Positions 1 through 7,212 are shown, counted from the stretch's first letter. The stretch is 8,517 nt of DNA from Clostridiales bacterium (GCA_009774055.1 VSNB01000143.1:1-8517), one strand, 5' to 3'. Program-made: numbers and translations. Notes: a model not told the origin generated them from the letters alone.

Positions 1-1298
1 ACTATGTCCGCCGGTTCAAGGGAACCGTGGTCGCCATCAGCCATGACCGCTATTTCCTGGACAGAACCATCAACCGGGTCATTGAGATCCTGGATGGCAA
101 GGCTGAGTTTTATCCGGGCAACTACACCTTTTACGCCATCGAAAAGGAACGCCGCTATCAGGAGCGGCTCAAGCAGTACGAAAAAGAGCAGGCCAAGATC
201 AAGCAGCTCCAGGAGGCGGCGGACAAGCTCCACCTCTGGGCCTTCATGGGTGCGGATAAGCTCCACAAGCGGGCTTTCTCCATGGAGCGGCGTATTGAGC
301 GCATCCGTCAGACCGAAAAGCCCTCCAAGGCCAAGGCCATGACCCAGCGTTTTGGGGAGCGGGAGTTCTCCGGCGATGAGGTGATACACATCAAGGACCT
401 GGAGAAATCCTTCGGAGAGCGGCGGTTGTTCCGTGATCTGAACCTGCTGGTGGAGGGCGGCGAGCGCATTGCGCTCATCGGTGACAATGGCACGGGGAAA
501 TCCACGTTGCTGAAGATTTTTATGGGAGAGGAACAGGCGGACGGGGGGCGGGTCCGCTTCGGGCCTACGGTCCGGGTGGCCTATCTGCCACAGATCATCC
601 ATTTTGACAATCCCCACCGGAATCTGGTGGACACCATGCTCTACGCCAAGCGGGGCATGACCACCCAGATCGCCCGGGACCGCCTGGGAGCATTCAATTT
701 CCGGGGGGAGGACGTGTTTAAGCCTGTTTCCGTTCTCTCCGGCGGCGAGCAGAGCCGCCTGCGGCTGTGCATGTTGATGGATGAGGAGATCAATCTGTTG
801 GTCCTGGACGAGCCTACGAACCATCTGGACATCGCCAGCAGAGAGTGGATTGAGGAGGCGGTGGAGGCTTACGAGGGCGCGCTGCTGTTCGTCAGCCATG
901 ACCGATACTTCATTAACCGCTTTGCCACCCGGATCTGGGAGCTGGAGGACGGCGTGATTACGGACTATCCGGTTTCGTTCCCCCGCTATAAGGAGATCAA
1001 GGAGCGGGAGAAAACGCTGGCCCAGTCCCAGCCGAAGCAGGAGAAAAAAGAGGACAGGTCCAAGCCCGCCCCCAAGGGAAGCCGCGCCCAGCAGAACGCC
1101 CGGAAGCAGCTGGCCATCTGCGAGAGGGATATGGAGAAGCTGGAGGCGGAGATCAGGGCGGCGGAAGCCGAGATGGAGGCCAATGCCTGCGACTATGAGA
1201 AATACAGCGAAGCCTATGCCAAGAAGGAGGAGCTGGATGCGAAGCTCCTGGAGCTGATGGACCGCTGGGAGAAGCTGGCCGAGGAGGCCGAGTCCTAG
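1..1298 (+). CDS. ABC-F family ATPase, 5'-truncated by the window edge
   Basis: This is the C-terminal 431 residues of a duplicated-ABC ATPase without membrane segments; the first full codon is at position 3 and the start lies upstream. ABC-F proteins bind the ribosomal E site and use ATP to rescue or regulate translation. Visible in order: the H-loop of the first ABC domain (SHDRYFLD, nt 36-59); a long charged inter-domain linker (about nt 75-380, the P-site-tRNA interaction motif of the family); a full second ABC domain with Walker A GDNGTGKST (480-506), signature LSGGEQ (735-752), Walker B LLVLDEPTNHLD (795-830) and H-loop VSHDRYF (891-911); then a Lys/Pro/Gln-rich spacer and a C-terminal coiled coil (about 1090-1290), as in YdiF/Uup-type members. 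Full family members are about 630-650 aa, so roughly 200 residues are missing. It ends in TAG. Nothing visible marks it as an antibiotic-resistance subtype rather than a housekeeping one. The family assignment is very secure; the subfamily is not. Confidence 0.96.
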   Translation, partial: YVRRFKGTVVAISHDRYFLDRTINRVIEILDGKAEFYPGNYTFYAIEKERRYQERLKQYEKEQAKIKQLQEAADKLHLWAFMGADKLHKRAFSMERRIERIRQTEKPSKAKAMTQRFGEREFSGDEVIHIKDLEKSFGERRLFRDLNLLVEGGERIALIGDNGTGKSTLLKIFMGEEQADGGRVRFGPTVRVAYLPQIIHFDNPHRNLVDTMLYAKRGMTTQIARDRLGAFNFRGEDVFKPVSVLSGGEQSRLRLCMLMDEEINLLVLDEPTNHLDIASREWIEEAVEAYEGALLFVSHDRYFINRFATRIWELEDGVITDYPVSFPRYKEIKEREKTLAQSQPKQEKKEDRSKPAPKGSRAQQNARKQLAICERDMEKLEAEIRAAEAEMEANACDYEKYSEAYAKKEELDAKLLELMDRWEKLAEEAES

Positions 1299-1382
1299 GC
1301 GGGCGGCCAATGCGCTCCGTATTGCCGGTGGTGTCTGCGGTTGCCGCACGGTAACGGGAAAATAAGAAAATTGGGAGCATAG

Positions 1383-2135
1383 ATGAAGAAAACCGAAAAA
1401 ATTTGCTATATGCTGGCAGGTGTGTGCCTGATTCTGGGCGCTTTGATGCTGACCGTCTATACAGCGGTACGGTTTACGGGATTTCTGTTTTGCTGCGCGG
1501 CGGCGGCGCTGATGGTTTTTGCTCTGTTGACCCGGTGGAAGGAGCGTCATCGATGGGCGCTGTGGGCAAGGCGCATGCTTCTGGCTCTTTTGGCGGCCGG
1601 GTTTGCGTTCTTCGCTGTGCTGGAGGTTCGGGTGATCTCCTGGGCCCGGACGGATACAGAGACGCCGGTAACGGCGGTGATCGTCCTGGGGGCCGGGGTC
1701 AACGGGACCGTACCGTCTCTGAGCCTGCAGGTCAGGCTGGAGGCCGCGCTGGCCTATGTGCAGGACAAGCCGGATATTCCCATCATCGTCTCCGGTTCCC
1801 GGGGGCAGGGGGAGGATATTTCCGAGGCCCGGTGCATGGCGGACTGGCTGATTGGCAGGGGAATAGAGCCGGAACGGATCTGGCTGGAGGAGCAGGCGGA
1901 CAACACACAGGAGAATATCGGTTACTCCCTGGCGATGCTGGCGGAGCGGGGAATGGACCCCGCCGCCGCGATTGCGGTTGTGACCAGCGATTACCATCTG
2001 TGCCGCGCATCAATGTATATGACGGGGAATATGGTGCCGGTGGCGGCGGCGCTGCCGGTCCGGTATCTGCCGCTGACAGCGAATTATTACATTCGGGAAG
2101 CGTTCGGCGTGGCGGAGGCCATCGTTTTTCGGTAA
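1383..2135 (+). CDS. Membrane-anchored DUF218 (YdcF/SanA/ElyC-like) protein
   Basis: A 250-aa protein with three predicted N-terminal transmembrane segments (about residues 8-28, 32-50 and 64-83) followed by a DUF218 domain (about 97-240). The domain shows family motifs: a hydrophobic strand leading into VLGAGVNG (101-108), SGSRGQGEDISEA (137-149), the N-terminus of a helix with T175 and N178, and VTSDYHLCRA (200-209). Family members include E. coli SanA, ElyC and YdcF, linked to envelope integrity; YdcF has been reported to bind S-adenosylmethionine. The catalytic role of the family is poorly defined and no substrate can be read from this sequence. ATG 1383 is preceded by GGGAG (1373-1377) at 5 nt spacing, a modest ribosome binding site. 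The gene starts 84 bp after the ABC-F gene and ends in TAA, 14 bp before the flavodoxin-like gene, so it is probably the first gene of the following cluster. Confidence 0.88.
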   Translation: MKKTEKICYMLAGVCLILGALMLTVYTAVRFTGFLFCCAAAALMVFALLTRWKERHRWALWARRMLLALLAAGFAFFAVLEVRVISWARTDTETPVTAVIVLGAGVNGTVPSLSLQVRLEAALAYVQDKPDIPIIVSGSRGQGEDISEARCMADWLIGRGIEPERIWLEEQADNTQENIGYSLAMLAERGMDPAAAIAVVTSDYHLCRASMYMTGNMVPVAAALPVRYLPLTANYYIREAFGVAEAIVFR

Positions 2136-2149
2136 AAAGGAGAGAAAAT

Positions 2150-2653
2150 ATGCCCTACACACTTTGCGTCTATTACAGCAGGACCGGGAATACGGAAAAG
2201 CTGATGAAGGAGATCGCCCAGGAGCTCAAATGCGAGCTGGTGAAGCTGGATGACGGCGTGGACCGCGCCGGACTGAAGGGCTGGCTCCGCAGCGGGATGC
2301 AGGCCATGTCCCGCCGCCTGCCGCCGGTAAAGCCCATCAAGACCGCCTTTCCCCTGGGGGTCTACGACCTGGTGATTATTGGCACCCCGGTATGGGCGGG
2401 GCGGTGCTCCGCCCCGGTGCGGAGCTTTTTGTCCCAGTACGGCGAGGAAATGCGGAAAACCGCCTATGTGATCACCCGCAGCAGCGAGGTCCGCTACGAG
2501 GAGGTCTTTGACCAGATGGACATGTACGTCCGTACGCCCAGGGTGTCCGCCGTGACCATCCGGCCCAACACGGTGGGCTCCACCTTCTGGCGGGATGAGT
2601 TCCTGGCCAGCATCCGGGACGGGGGAAAGGAGAAAGCGGACAATGCTGGATAA
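2150..2653 (+). CDS. Flavodoxin-fold protein (FMN-binding)
   Basis: A 167-aa flavodoxin-like protein, probably a cytosolic FMN electron carrier or NAD(P)H-dependent oxidoreductase. After the first beta strand it has the phosphate-binding loop S-R-T-G-N-T (residues 10-15), the classic flavodoxin FMN-phosphate signature. A second conserved block, DLVIIGTPVWAGRCSAPVRSFL-like (about residues 73-94), matches the loop that packs near the isoalloxazine ring, with W82 as the likely stacking aromatic. The reading frame is open far upstream into the DUF218 gene, but the true start is ATG 2150: AAGGAG (2137-2142) lies 7 nt upstream, the encoded protein begins exactly at the first flavodoxin strand, and the upstream extension is an off-frame shadow of DUF218. 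The 3' end overlaps the prfA start by 11 nt. Physiological partners cannot be inferred. The fold is confident, the exact activity is not. Confidence 0.9.
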   Translation: MPYTLCVYYSRTGNTEKLMKEIAQELKCELVKLDDGVDRAGLKGWLRSGMQAMSRRLPPVKPIKTAFPLGVYDLVIIGTPVWAGRCSAPVRSFLSQYGEEMRKTAYVITRSSEVRYEEVFDQMDMYVRTPRVSAVTIRPNTVGSTFWRDEFLASIRDGGKEKADNAG

Positions 2654-3710
2654 ACTGCAAGCCATATCGGACCGGATGGAAGCCATCGTCAGCCAGATGG
2701 AGGACCCCGCCACCTACGGCGACCCGGACCTGCTGCGCCGGCTGACTAAGGAGCAGAAGGAGCTGGAGCCGGTGGTTCTGGCCTACCGGGCCTACCGGAA
2801 GGCGGAGGCGGACCGGGACGCCGCCCAGGAGCTGCTGGGGGACCCGGAAATGAAGGAAATGGCCCAGGAGGAGCTCCAAGAGGCCAAGACGGAGATGGAG
2901 CGGCTGCGGGAGGAATTGAAGATCCTGCTGCTGCCCAGGGACCCCAACGATGGGAAGAATGTGGTGATGGAGATCCGCGGCGGCGTTGGCGGCGAGGAGG
3001 CCATGCTCTTTGCCGCCGACCTTTTCCGGATGTACGCAATGTATGCGGAGAGTCAGGGCTGGAAGCTGGAGGTAACCAGCCGCAGCGAGACGGAGCTGGG
3101 TGGCATCAAGACCATCGAGTGCATCATCGAGGGCGAGGGGGCCTGGTCCAGGCTCAAGTATGAGAGCGGGGCCCATCGGGTCCAGCGGGTGCCGGTAACG
3201 GAGTCCTCGGGCCGCATCCAGACCTCCGCCGCCACGGTGGCGGTGCTGCCGGAGGCAGAGGAGGTGGACTTTCATATTGATCCGGGCGATCTGAAAATTG
3301 ATACCTTCCGCTCCTCCGGTGCGGGGGGCCAGCACATCAACAAGACGGAGTCCGCCATCCGGATCACCCACCTGCCCACCGGCGTGGTGGTGGAGTGCCA
3401 GGACGAGCGGAGCCAGTACAAGAACAAGGACCGGGCCATGCAGATTCTGCGGACCCGCCTCTACGAGGCGGAGCTGGAGAAGCAGAACGCCGCCATCGCC
3501 GCCCAGCGGCGGAGCCAGGTGGGATCCGGGGATCGGTCCGAGCGGATTCGGACGTACAATTTCCCCCAGGGGCGGGTGACAGATCACCGGCTGACGGGCG
3601 ACAACAAGAATTTTGCCATAGATTCCGTTATCAACGGCGGGCTTGACCCGATTATTGACGCCCTGACCACCGTTGAGCAGGCGGCGAAATTGGCGGAAGC
3701 GGGGGAGTGA
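2643..3710 (+). CDS. prfA: Peptide chain release factor 1 (RF1)
   Basis: RF1 recognises UAA and UAG in the ribosomal A site and triggers hydrolysis of peptidyl-tRNA. The 355-aa product matches the usual length (about 355-360 aa). It has the N-terminal helical domain, then IRGGVGGEEA (111-120), the codon-recognition tripeptide PVT (184-186; RF2 would carry SPF), and the catalytic GGQ loop SSGAGGQHINKTES (GGQ at 228-230), where the glutamine is the normal N5-methylation site. I chose ATG 2643, giving MLDKLQAIS, the canonical RF1 N-terminus, with AAAGGAG at 2626-2632. A longer in-frame start at 2595 would add residues not typical of RF1. The start overlaps the flavodoxin-like gene by 11 nt. The gene itself ends in TGA, a codon read by RF2 and not RF1. 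Its usual partner prmC, which methylates the GGQ glutamine, is not the next gene. Confidence 0.98.
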   Translation: MLDKLQAISDRMEAIVSQMEDPATYGDPDLLRRLTKEQKELEPVVLAYRAYRKAEADRDAAQELLGDPEMKEMAQEELQEAKTEMERLREELKILLLPRDPNDGKNVVMEIRGGVGGEEAMLFAADLFRMYAMYAESQGWKLEVTSRSETELGGIKTIECIIEGEGAWSRLKYESGAHRVQRVPVTESSGRIQTSAATVAVLPEAEEVDFHIDPGDLKIDTFRSSGAGGQHINKTESAIRITHLPTGVVVECQDERSQYKNKDRAMQILRTRLYEAELEKQNAAIAAQRRSQVGSGDRSERIRTYNFPQGRVTDHRLTGDNKNFAIDSVINGGLDPIIDALTTVEQAAKLAEAGE

Positions 3711-3714
3711 ACCC

Positions 3715-4170
3715 ATGACAATCAAGAAAATGGAGCAGTCCGAGGCCCTGGAGATCGCGGAACGCTGGAAGTATGACGGAGAGTACGCCTTTTACGATAT
3801 GACGGCAGACCCGGAGGACTACGAGGAGATCGTGACTCCGGAGAAGCGGGGGAACCGGTATTTCTCCGTCTTCAACGGGGACGAGCTGACCGGCTTTTTC
3901 TGCGCGGAGCAGGAGGGCGCGGACGTGGAAATCGGCCTCGGCTTGCGTCCGGACCTGACCGGGCGGGGGAGAGGCGGAGCCTTTCTGGAGGAAATCCTCC
4001 GGTTTGTTCGGGAAAATTATTCGTTTGAGAGAATCAAGCTGGATGTGGCGTCCTTCAACCAAAGGGCGGTCAAGGTTTATGAGCGGGCAGGGTTTGTAAA
4101 AACCGGAATTGCCAAAGTATCTACCAACGGTGGAATTTACGATTTTACAACCATGGAGCTGAAACGTTGA
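3715..4170 (+). CDS. GNAT family N-acetyltransferase
   Basis: A 151-aa single-domain GNAT protein, which would transfer acetyl from acetyl-CoA to an amine. The acetyl-CoA pyrophosphate-binding motif A is visible as GLGLRPDLTGRGRGGAFLEEIL-type sequence (about residues 75-95, with the R/Q-x-x-G-x-G/A core around GRGRGG). The C-terminal motif B follows as N115-QRAVKVYERAGF (residues 115-127), with the usual conserved Asn and Tyr. The N-terminal part (WKYDGEYAFYDM) resembles a group of uncharacterised Firmicute GNATs. ATG 3715 has GGGGGAG (3701-3707) 7 nt upstream and begins 4 nt after the prfA stop; an in-frame upstream start at 3673 would lie inside prfA and add an Arg-rich stretch without homology to the family. 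The substrate is unknown. It sits between prfA and the t6A gene, so a translation-related target is possible but unproven. Confidence 0.9.
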   Translation: MTIKKMEQSEALEIAERWKYDGEYAFYDMTADPEDYEEIVTPEKRGNRYFSVFNGDELTGFFCAEQEGADVEIGLGLRPDLTGRGRGGAFLEEILRFVRENYSFERIKLDVASFNQRAVKVYERAGFVKTGIAKVSTNGGIYDFTTMELKR

Positions 4171-4171
4171 G

Positions 4172-5200
4172 ATGGAAACGAAGCTTCTGACCAAACAGGA
4201 TATTGCAGTAGCCGCAGCCATCCTCCGGGACGGCGGCCTGCTGGGCATCCCTACGGAGACGGTCTACGGCCTGGGGGGCGACGGACTGAATCCCGAGGCC
4301 GTGGGCCGGATCTTTGAGGCCAAGGGCCGTCCCCAGGACAACCCCCTCATTCTCCACGTGCCGGAGGCATCCTGGCTGGAACGGTACTGCCGCGATGTTC
4401 CGGATACGGCATATATTCTGGCGGAGCGGTTCTGGCCGGGGCCCCTGACCATGATCCTGCCCCGACGGGAGTGCGTGCCGGACGCGGTGACCTGCGGGCT
4501 GAACACGGTGGGGGTGCGGTGCCCCAACCATCCGGTGACCCTGGAGATCATCCGCTCTGCGGGAGCGCCGGTGGCCGCTCCCAGCGGAAACCGCTCCGGG
4601 CGGCCCAGCCCCACCTGCGCCGCCCATATGCTGGAGGATATGGCTGGGCGGATCGACGCCATTGTGGACGGAGGCCCCTGCGGAGTGGGGGTGGAGTCCA
4701 CCATTGTGGACCTGACCGCTCCCGTTCCCAGGCTGCTGCGGCCCGGCGGACTGCCCCTGGAGGCCCTGCGGGAGGTGCTGGGAGAGGTAGCGGTGGACAA
4801 GGCGGTGCTCGCGCCCCTGTCCGCCGGAGAGAAGCCCAAGGCGCCGGGGATGAAGTACCGACACTATGCGCCCAAGGCCCCCGTTGCAGTGGTGGCGGGA
4901 GAGGGCGGACGGACCGCCCGATACATCCGGGAGCGGATTGAGGCGCATACCGGCGTGATCTGCTTCGATGAATATGCGGACAGCTTCCCGGGGGCTGTGG
5001 TGGAGGCCATCGGGTCCAGCCGGGACCCGGGTGAGCAGGCGAGACGGGTGTTTGACGCCCTCCGGGCCTTTGACAGCACGGAGGTGACGGCGATCTTTGC
5101 CCAATGCCCCGGAGACGAGGGCCTGGGGCTGGCGGTAGCCAACCGGCTGAAAAAGGCGGCGGGCTTTCAGGTAATCGAAGCGGGGGAGGCAGAGCGGTGA
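4172..5200 (+). CDS. Threonylcarbamoyl-AMP synthase, two-domain Sua5 type
   Basis: Sua5/YwlC makes L-threonylcarbamoyl-adenylate from threonine, bicarbonate and ATP, the first step of t6A37 modification of ANN-decoding tRNAs; TsaB/TsaD/TsaE complete the reaction. The 342-aa protein has the YrdC catalytic domain (about 8-205) with PTETVYGLG (27-35), KGRPQDNPL (51-59, the K-x-R substrate-binding motif), WPGPLT (88-93), SGNRSGRPSPT (138-148) and VESTIVD (174-180). A hinge PGMKYRHYAP (225-234) leads into a C-terminal Sua5 domain (about 235-335). This length and the hinge distinguish it from short TsaC/YrdC. ATG 4172 is 1 nt after the GNAT stop; the only Shine-Dalgarno-like sequence is GGAG at 4155-4158, 13 nt away, so translation probably depends on coupling to the upstream gene. 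The end overlaps coaE by 4 nt. B. subtilis calls the orthologue ywlC, which also lies near prfA, so the synteny is ancestral. Confidence 0.96.
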   Translation: METKLLTKQDIAVAAAILRDGGLLGIPTETVYGLGGDGLNPEAVGRIFEAKGRPQDNPLILHVPEASWLERYCRDVPDTAYILAERFWPGPLTMILPRRECVPDAVTCGLNTVGVRCPNHPVTLEIIRSAGAPVAAPSGNRSGRPSPTCAAHMLEDMAGRIDAIVDGGPCGVGVESTIVDLTAPVPRLLRPGGLPLEALREVLGEVAVDKAVLAPLSAGEKPKAPGMKYRHYAPKAPVAVVAGEGGRTARYIRERIEAHTGVICFDEYADSFPGAVVEAIGSSRDPGEQARRVFDALRAFDSTEVTAIFAQCPGDEGLGLAVANRLKKAAGFQVIEAGEAER

Positions 5201-5859
5201 CCGTTATCGGCATTACCGGCCCCACCGGGGCGGGAAAAACCACGGCACTGGACGTACTGGCGGAGCTGGGGTTCGAGATCGTGGACTGCGACGCGCTGTA
5301 CTACCGGCTGCTGCAGACGGACGAGGGGCTGCGGCGGGGCCTGCGGGAAGCCTTCGGCGAGGTGTTCCTGCCGGACGGAAGCCTGGACCGGCGGGCGGTG
5401 GCGGAGCGGGTGTTCGGCGATGCGCGGGAGCTGAAAAAGCTCAACGGTGTGGTGTTTCCCGCCGTGTCCGCAGCGGTGGAACAAAAAATTCGAGATTGTT
5501 CACAAAAAGGACTTGCTATTGATGCCATAAATCTGGTAGAATCCGGTATGGGGGGGTTGTGCGACGCCACGGTAGCCGTGACGGCGGCGCCCGCCATCCG
5601 TTTGAAACGCATTATGGTCCGGGACGGCCTGACCGAGGAGCAGGCCCGAGCCAGAATCGCGGCCCAAAAGCCGGCGGACTGGTATCGGGGCAAGTGCACC
5701 TTCCTGCTGGAGAACCAGGAGGAGGACCGGGAGGCCTTCGAGGCGCTGATGCGTTCATTCTTCCAAAATCTTTTGGAAATTTATGAAAAAGGAGAAGACG
5801 ACGATGGAAGCGAAGGAATGGAAAGAGAAGCTGCTCACGAACAAGAAGAACGGCTATGA
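5197..5859 (+). CDS. coaE: Dephospho-CoA kinase
   Basis: CoaE phosphorylates the 3'-hydroxyl of dephospho-CoA with ATP, the last step of coenzyme A synthesis in the cytosol. The 220-aa protein has a P-loop GPTGAGKTT (8-16), the D30-C-D pair after the second strand, a LID-like segment around residues 136-160 with RDGLTEEQARARIAAQ, and a terminal N173 at the place of the family's conserved Asn. I chose GTG 5197: GGGGGAGG (5182-5189) lies 7 nt upstream, the protein then begins directly with the first strand TVIGITGPTG, and GTGA forms a 4-nt overlap with the Sua5 stop. An ATG start at 5104 would lie inside Sua5. Oddities: the usual P-L-L-F-E block reads INLVESG (111-117), the usual A-D before the terminal Asn is replaced by C-T-F-L-L-E, and an acidic tail (about 198-220) overlaps the next gene by 56 nt. 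Family assignment is good though the copy is divergent. Confidence 0.92.
   Translation: MTVIGITGPTGAGKTTALDVLAELGFEIVDCDALYYRLLQTDEGLRRGLREAFGEVFLPDGSLDRRAVAERVFGDARELKKLNGVVFPAVSAAVEQKIRDCSQKGLAIDAINLVESGMGGLCDATVAVTAAPAIRLKRIMVRDGLTEEQARARIAAQKPADWYRGKCTFLLENQEEDREAFEALMRSFFQNLLEIYEKGEDDDGSEGMEREAAHEQEERL
5513..5542 (+). promoter_or_regulatory. Possible internal promoter inside coaE
   Basis: An AT-rich island in otherwise GC-rich coaE contains TTGCTA (5513-5518, 4/6 to the sigma-A -35) and, after 18 bp, TAGAAT (5537-5542, 5/6 to the -10) preceded by TGG, an extended -10. Start would be near 5549, about 255 nt upstream of the aminopeptidase ATG, so it could express that gene independently of the long operon. 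It lies in conserved coding sequence, so chance cannot be excluded. Confidence 0.4.
5761..5778 (+). repeat. Perfect inverted repeat before the aminopeptidase start
   Basis: TTCCAAAA, a 2-nt spacer TC, then TTTTGGAA: 8-bp arms forming an 18-bp dyad inside the 3' end of coaE, ending 7 nt before the aminopeptidase Shine-Dalgarno tract and 25 nt before its ATG. As RNA it could form a 7-bp AU-rich hairpin with a 4-nt loop; as DNA it could be a protein site. There is no following U-run, so it is not a terminator. Confidence 0.45.
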
Positions 5860-7189
5860 CCTGATGCCTGCCGAGGAGAGGGAGGCGATGGACCGCTACT
5901 GCCAGGGCTACAAGGCGTTCCTGGATGCCGGCAAGACGGAGCGGGAGTGCGTTCAGGAGGGCATCCGGCTGGCGGAGGAGAAGGGTTTTCGTCCCTATGT
6001 GCGGGGCATGGAGCTCAAGAGCGGCGACAAGGTGTACTTGGACAACCGGGGCAAGATGTTGATGCTGGCGGTTATCGGACAGAAGAGCCTGGCCGAGGGC
6101 GCGCAGATCACCGCCGCCCACATCGACAGCCCCCGTCTGGACCTGAAGCCCAGCCCCCTCTATGAAGAGAGTGAGATGGCCTACCTCAAGACCCATTATT
6201 ATGGCGGCATCCGGAAGTATCAGTGGGTGACCATCCCTCTGGAGCTCCGCGGCATCGTGGCGCTGAAGGATGGGAAGACAGTCAAGGTGGCGATCGGCGA
6301 GGGCGACGAACCCAAGCTGGTTATCAACGATCTGCTGCCCCATCTGGGCAGGGAACAGTCCAAGAAAACTCTGGCTGAGGGCATCGGCGGCGAGCAGCTG
6401 AACCTCCTGGTAGGTACGGAACCCCTGGCGGGCGAGGAGAAGGACCGGGTGAAGCTGGCGGTCATGAAGCTGCTGTATGAGAAGTACGGCTTCACTGAGG
6501 ACGACTTTATCTCCGCCGAGCTGGAGGCCGTCCCGGCGACGAACGCATCGGACATTGGCCTGGACCGCAGCATGATCGGTGCGTACGGCCACGATGACCG
6601 TGTGTGCGGCTACGCCGCCTTGAAGGCGCTGCTGGATCTGGATGAGGTCCCCGGGAAGACCTCTGTGTGCGTGCTGGCGGATAAAGAGGAGATCGGCTCC
6701 GTGGGCGTGTCCGGTATGCTGACGGCGGCCTTCGACACCTTCATGGAGGACCTGTGCGACAGCCAGAACGTGCCGGTGCGGGTGTGCCTGGAGAAGAGCT
6801 TCTGCCTGTCCGCCGACGTGACGGCGGCCTTCGACCCCAATTTCGGCGATGTGTACGAGAAGCGCAACGCCTCCTTCCTCAACTACGGCGTCGGCCTGTG
6901 CAAGTACACCGGCAGCGGCGGCAAGGGCGGCGCGTCCGACGCCTCTGCGGAGCTGGTGGCCTACGCCCGCCGGATCTTTGACGAGAACGGTGTTATCTGG
7001 CAGATGGCGGAGCTGGGCAAGGTGGACGCCGGCGGCGGCGGCACCGTGGCTTGCTACATGGCCAACCGGAACATCGATACCCTGGACGCCGGTGTGCCGG
7101 TGCTGGCGATGCACGCCCCCTTCGAGGTGGTGGCCAAGCTGGACTGCTACATGACGTACAAGGGCATGATGGCGGTTTATAAGAACTAA
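5804..7189 (+). CDS. M18 family metalloaminopeptidase
   Basis: A 461-aa zinc aminopeptidase of the M18 family (relatives: yeast aminopeptidase I, mammalian DNPEP, bacterial ApeA/ApeB), which removes N-terminal residues from peptides in the cytosol. Likely metal ligands and catalytic residues are seen in order: H106 in AAHIDSP (104-110), the HDDR motif with D264/D265, the catalytic/ligand pair EE in DKEEIGSVG (293-301), D338 in SADVTAAFDPNF, and H437 in LAMHAPFE (434-441). The usual His of the family motif SADxxHAxxPN is Thr/Ala here, a known point of variation that should be aligned. Length matches bacterial members. I chose ATG 5804 because a strong site AAAAAGGAG (5786-5794) precedes it by 9 nt; an in-frame ATG at 5783 lies upstream of that site and has no site of its own. 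It is the last gene before the terminator at 7213-7248. Confidence 0.96.
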   Translation: MEAKEWKEKLLTNKKNGYDLMPAEEREAMDRYCQGYKAFLDAGKTERECVQEGIRLAEEKGFRPYVRGMELKSGDKVYLDNRGKMLMLAVIGQKSLAEGAQITAAHIDSPRLDLKPSPLYEESEMAYLKTHYYGGIRKYQWVTIPLELRGIVALKDGKTVKVAIGEGDEPKLVINDLLPHLGREQSKKTLAEGIGGEQLNLLVGTEPLAGEEKDRVKLAVMKLLYEKYGFTEDDFISAELEAVPATNASDIGLDRSMIGAYGHDDRVCGYAALKALLDLDEVPGKTSVCVLADKEEIGSVGVSGMLTAAFDTFMEDLCDSQNVPVRVCLEKSFCLSADVTAAFDPNFGDVYEKRNASFLNYGVGLCKYTGSGGKGGASDASAELVAYARRIFDENGVIWQMAELGKVDAGGGGTVACYMANRNIDTLDAGVPVLAMHAPFEVVAKLDCYMTYKGMMAVYKN

Positions 7190-7212
7190 ACGTAAAAGAG
7201 CGATTACGGCGG

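Noticed and set aside
1322..1370. Possible terminator or promoter between the ABC-F and DUF218 genes
   Set aside because: TGCGG-TTG-CCGCA (1336-1348) is only a 5-bp stem with no U-run. The best -35/-10 pair (TTGCCG with TAAGAA at 16 bp) has a poor -10. Neither is supportable, though some promoter may still lie here.
1403..2149. In-frame upstream extension of the flavodoxin-like gene
   Set aside because: It overlaps the DUF218 gene in another frame, its translation is Gly/Arg-rich without a domain, and ATG 2150 has a strong ribosome binding site exactly at the flavodoxin N-terminus.
2472..3725. A 417-codon minus-strand open frame
   Set aside because: It is antisense to prfA, with Gly/Leu/His-rich composition and no domain. 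It is a GC-bias shadow of the conserved RF1 gene.
4145..5104. A 319-codon minus-strand open frame
   Set aside because: It is opposite the Sua5 gene, with no domain motifs and a composition typical of an antisense shadow.
5612..7114. A 500-codon open frame on the minus strand
   Set aside because: It lies fully opposite coaE and the M18 aminopeptidase, whose motifs are intact. The translation is His/Gln/Leu-rich low-complexity sequence typical of antisense frames in GC-rich genes, with no recognisable domain.
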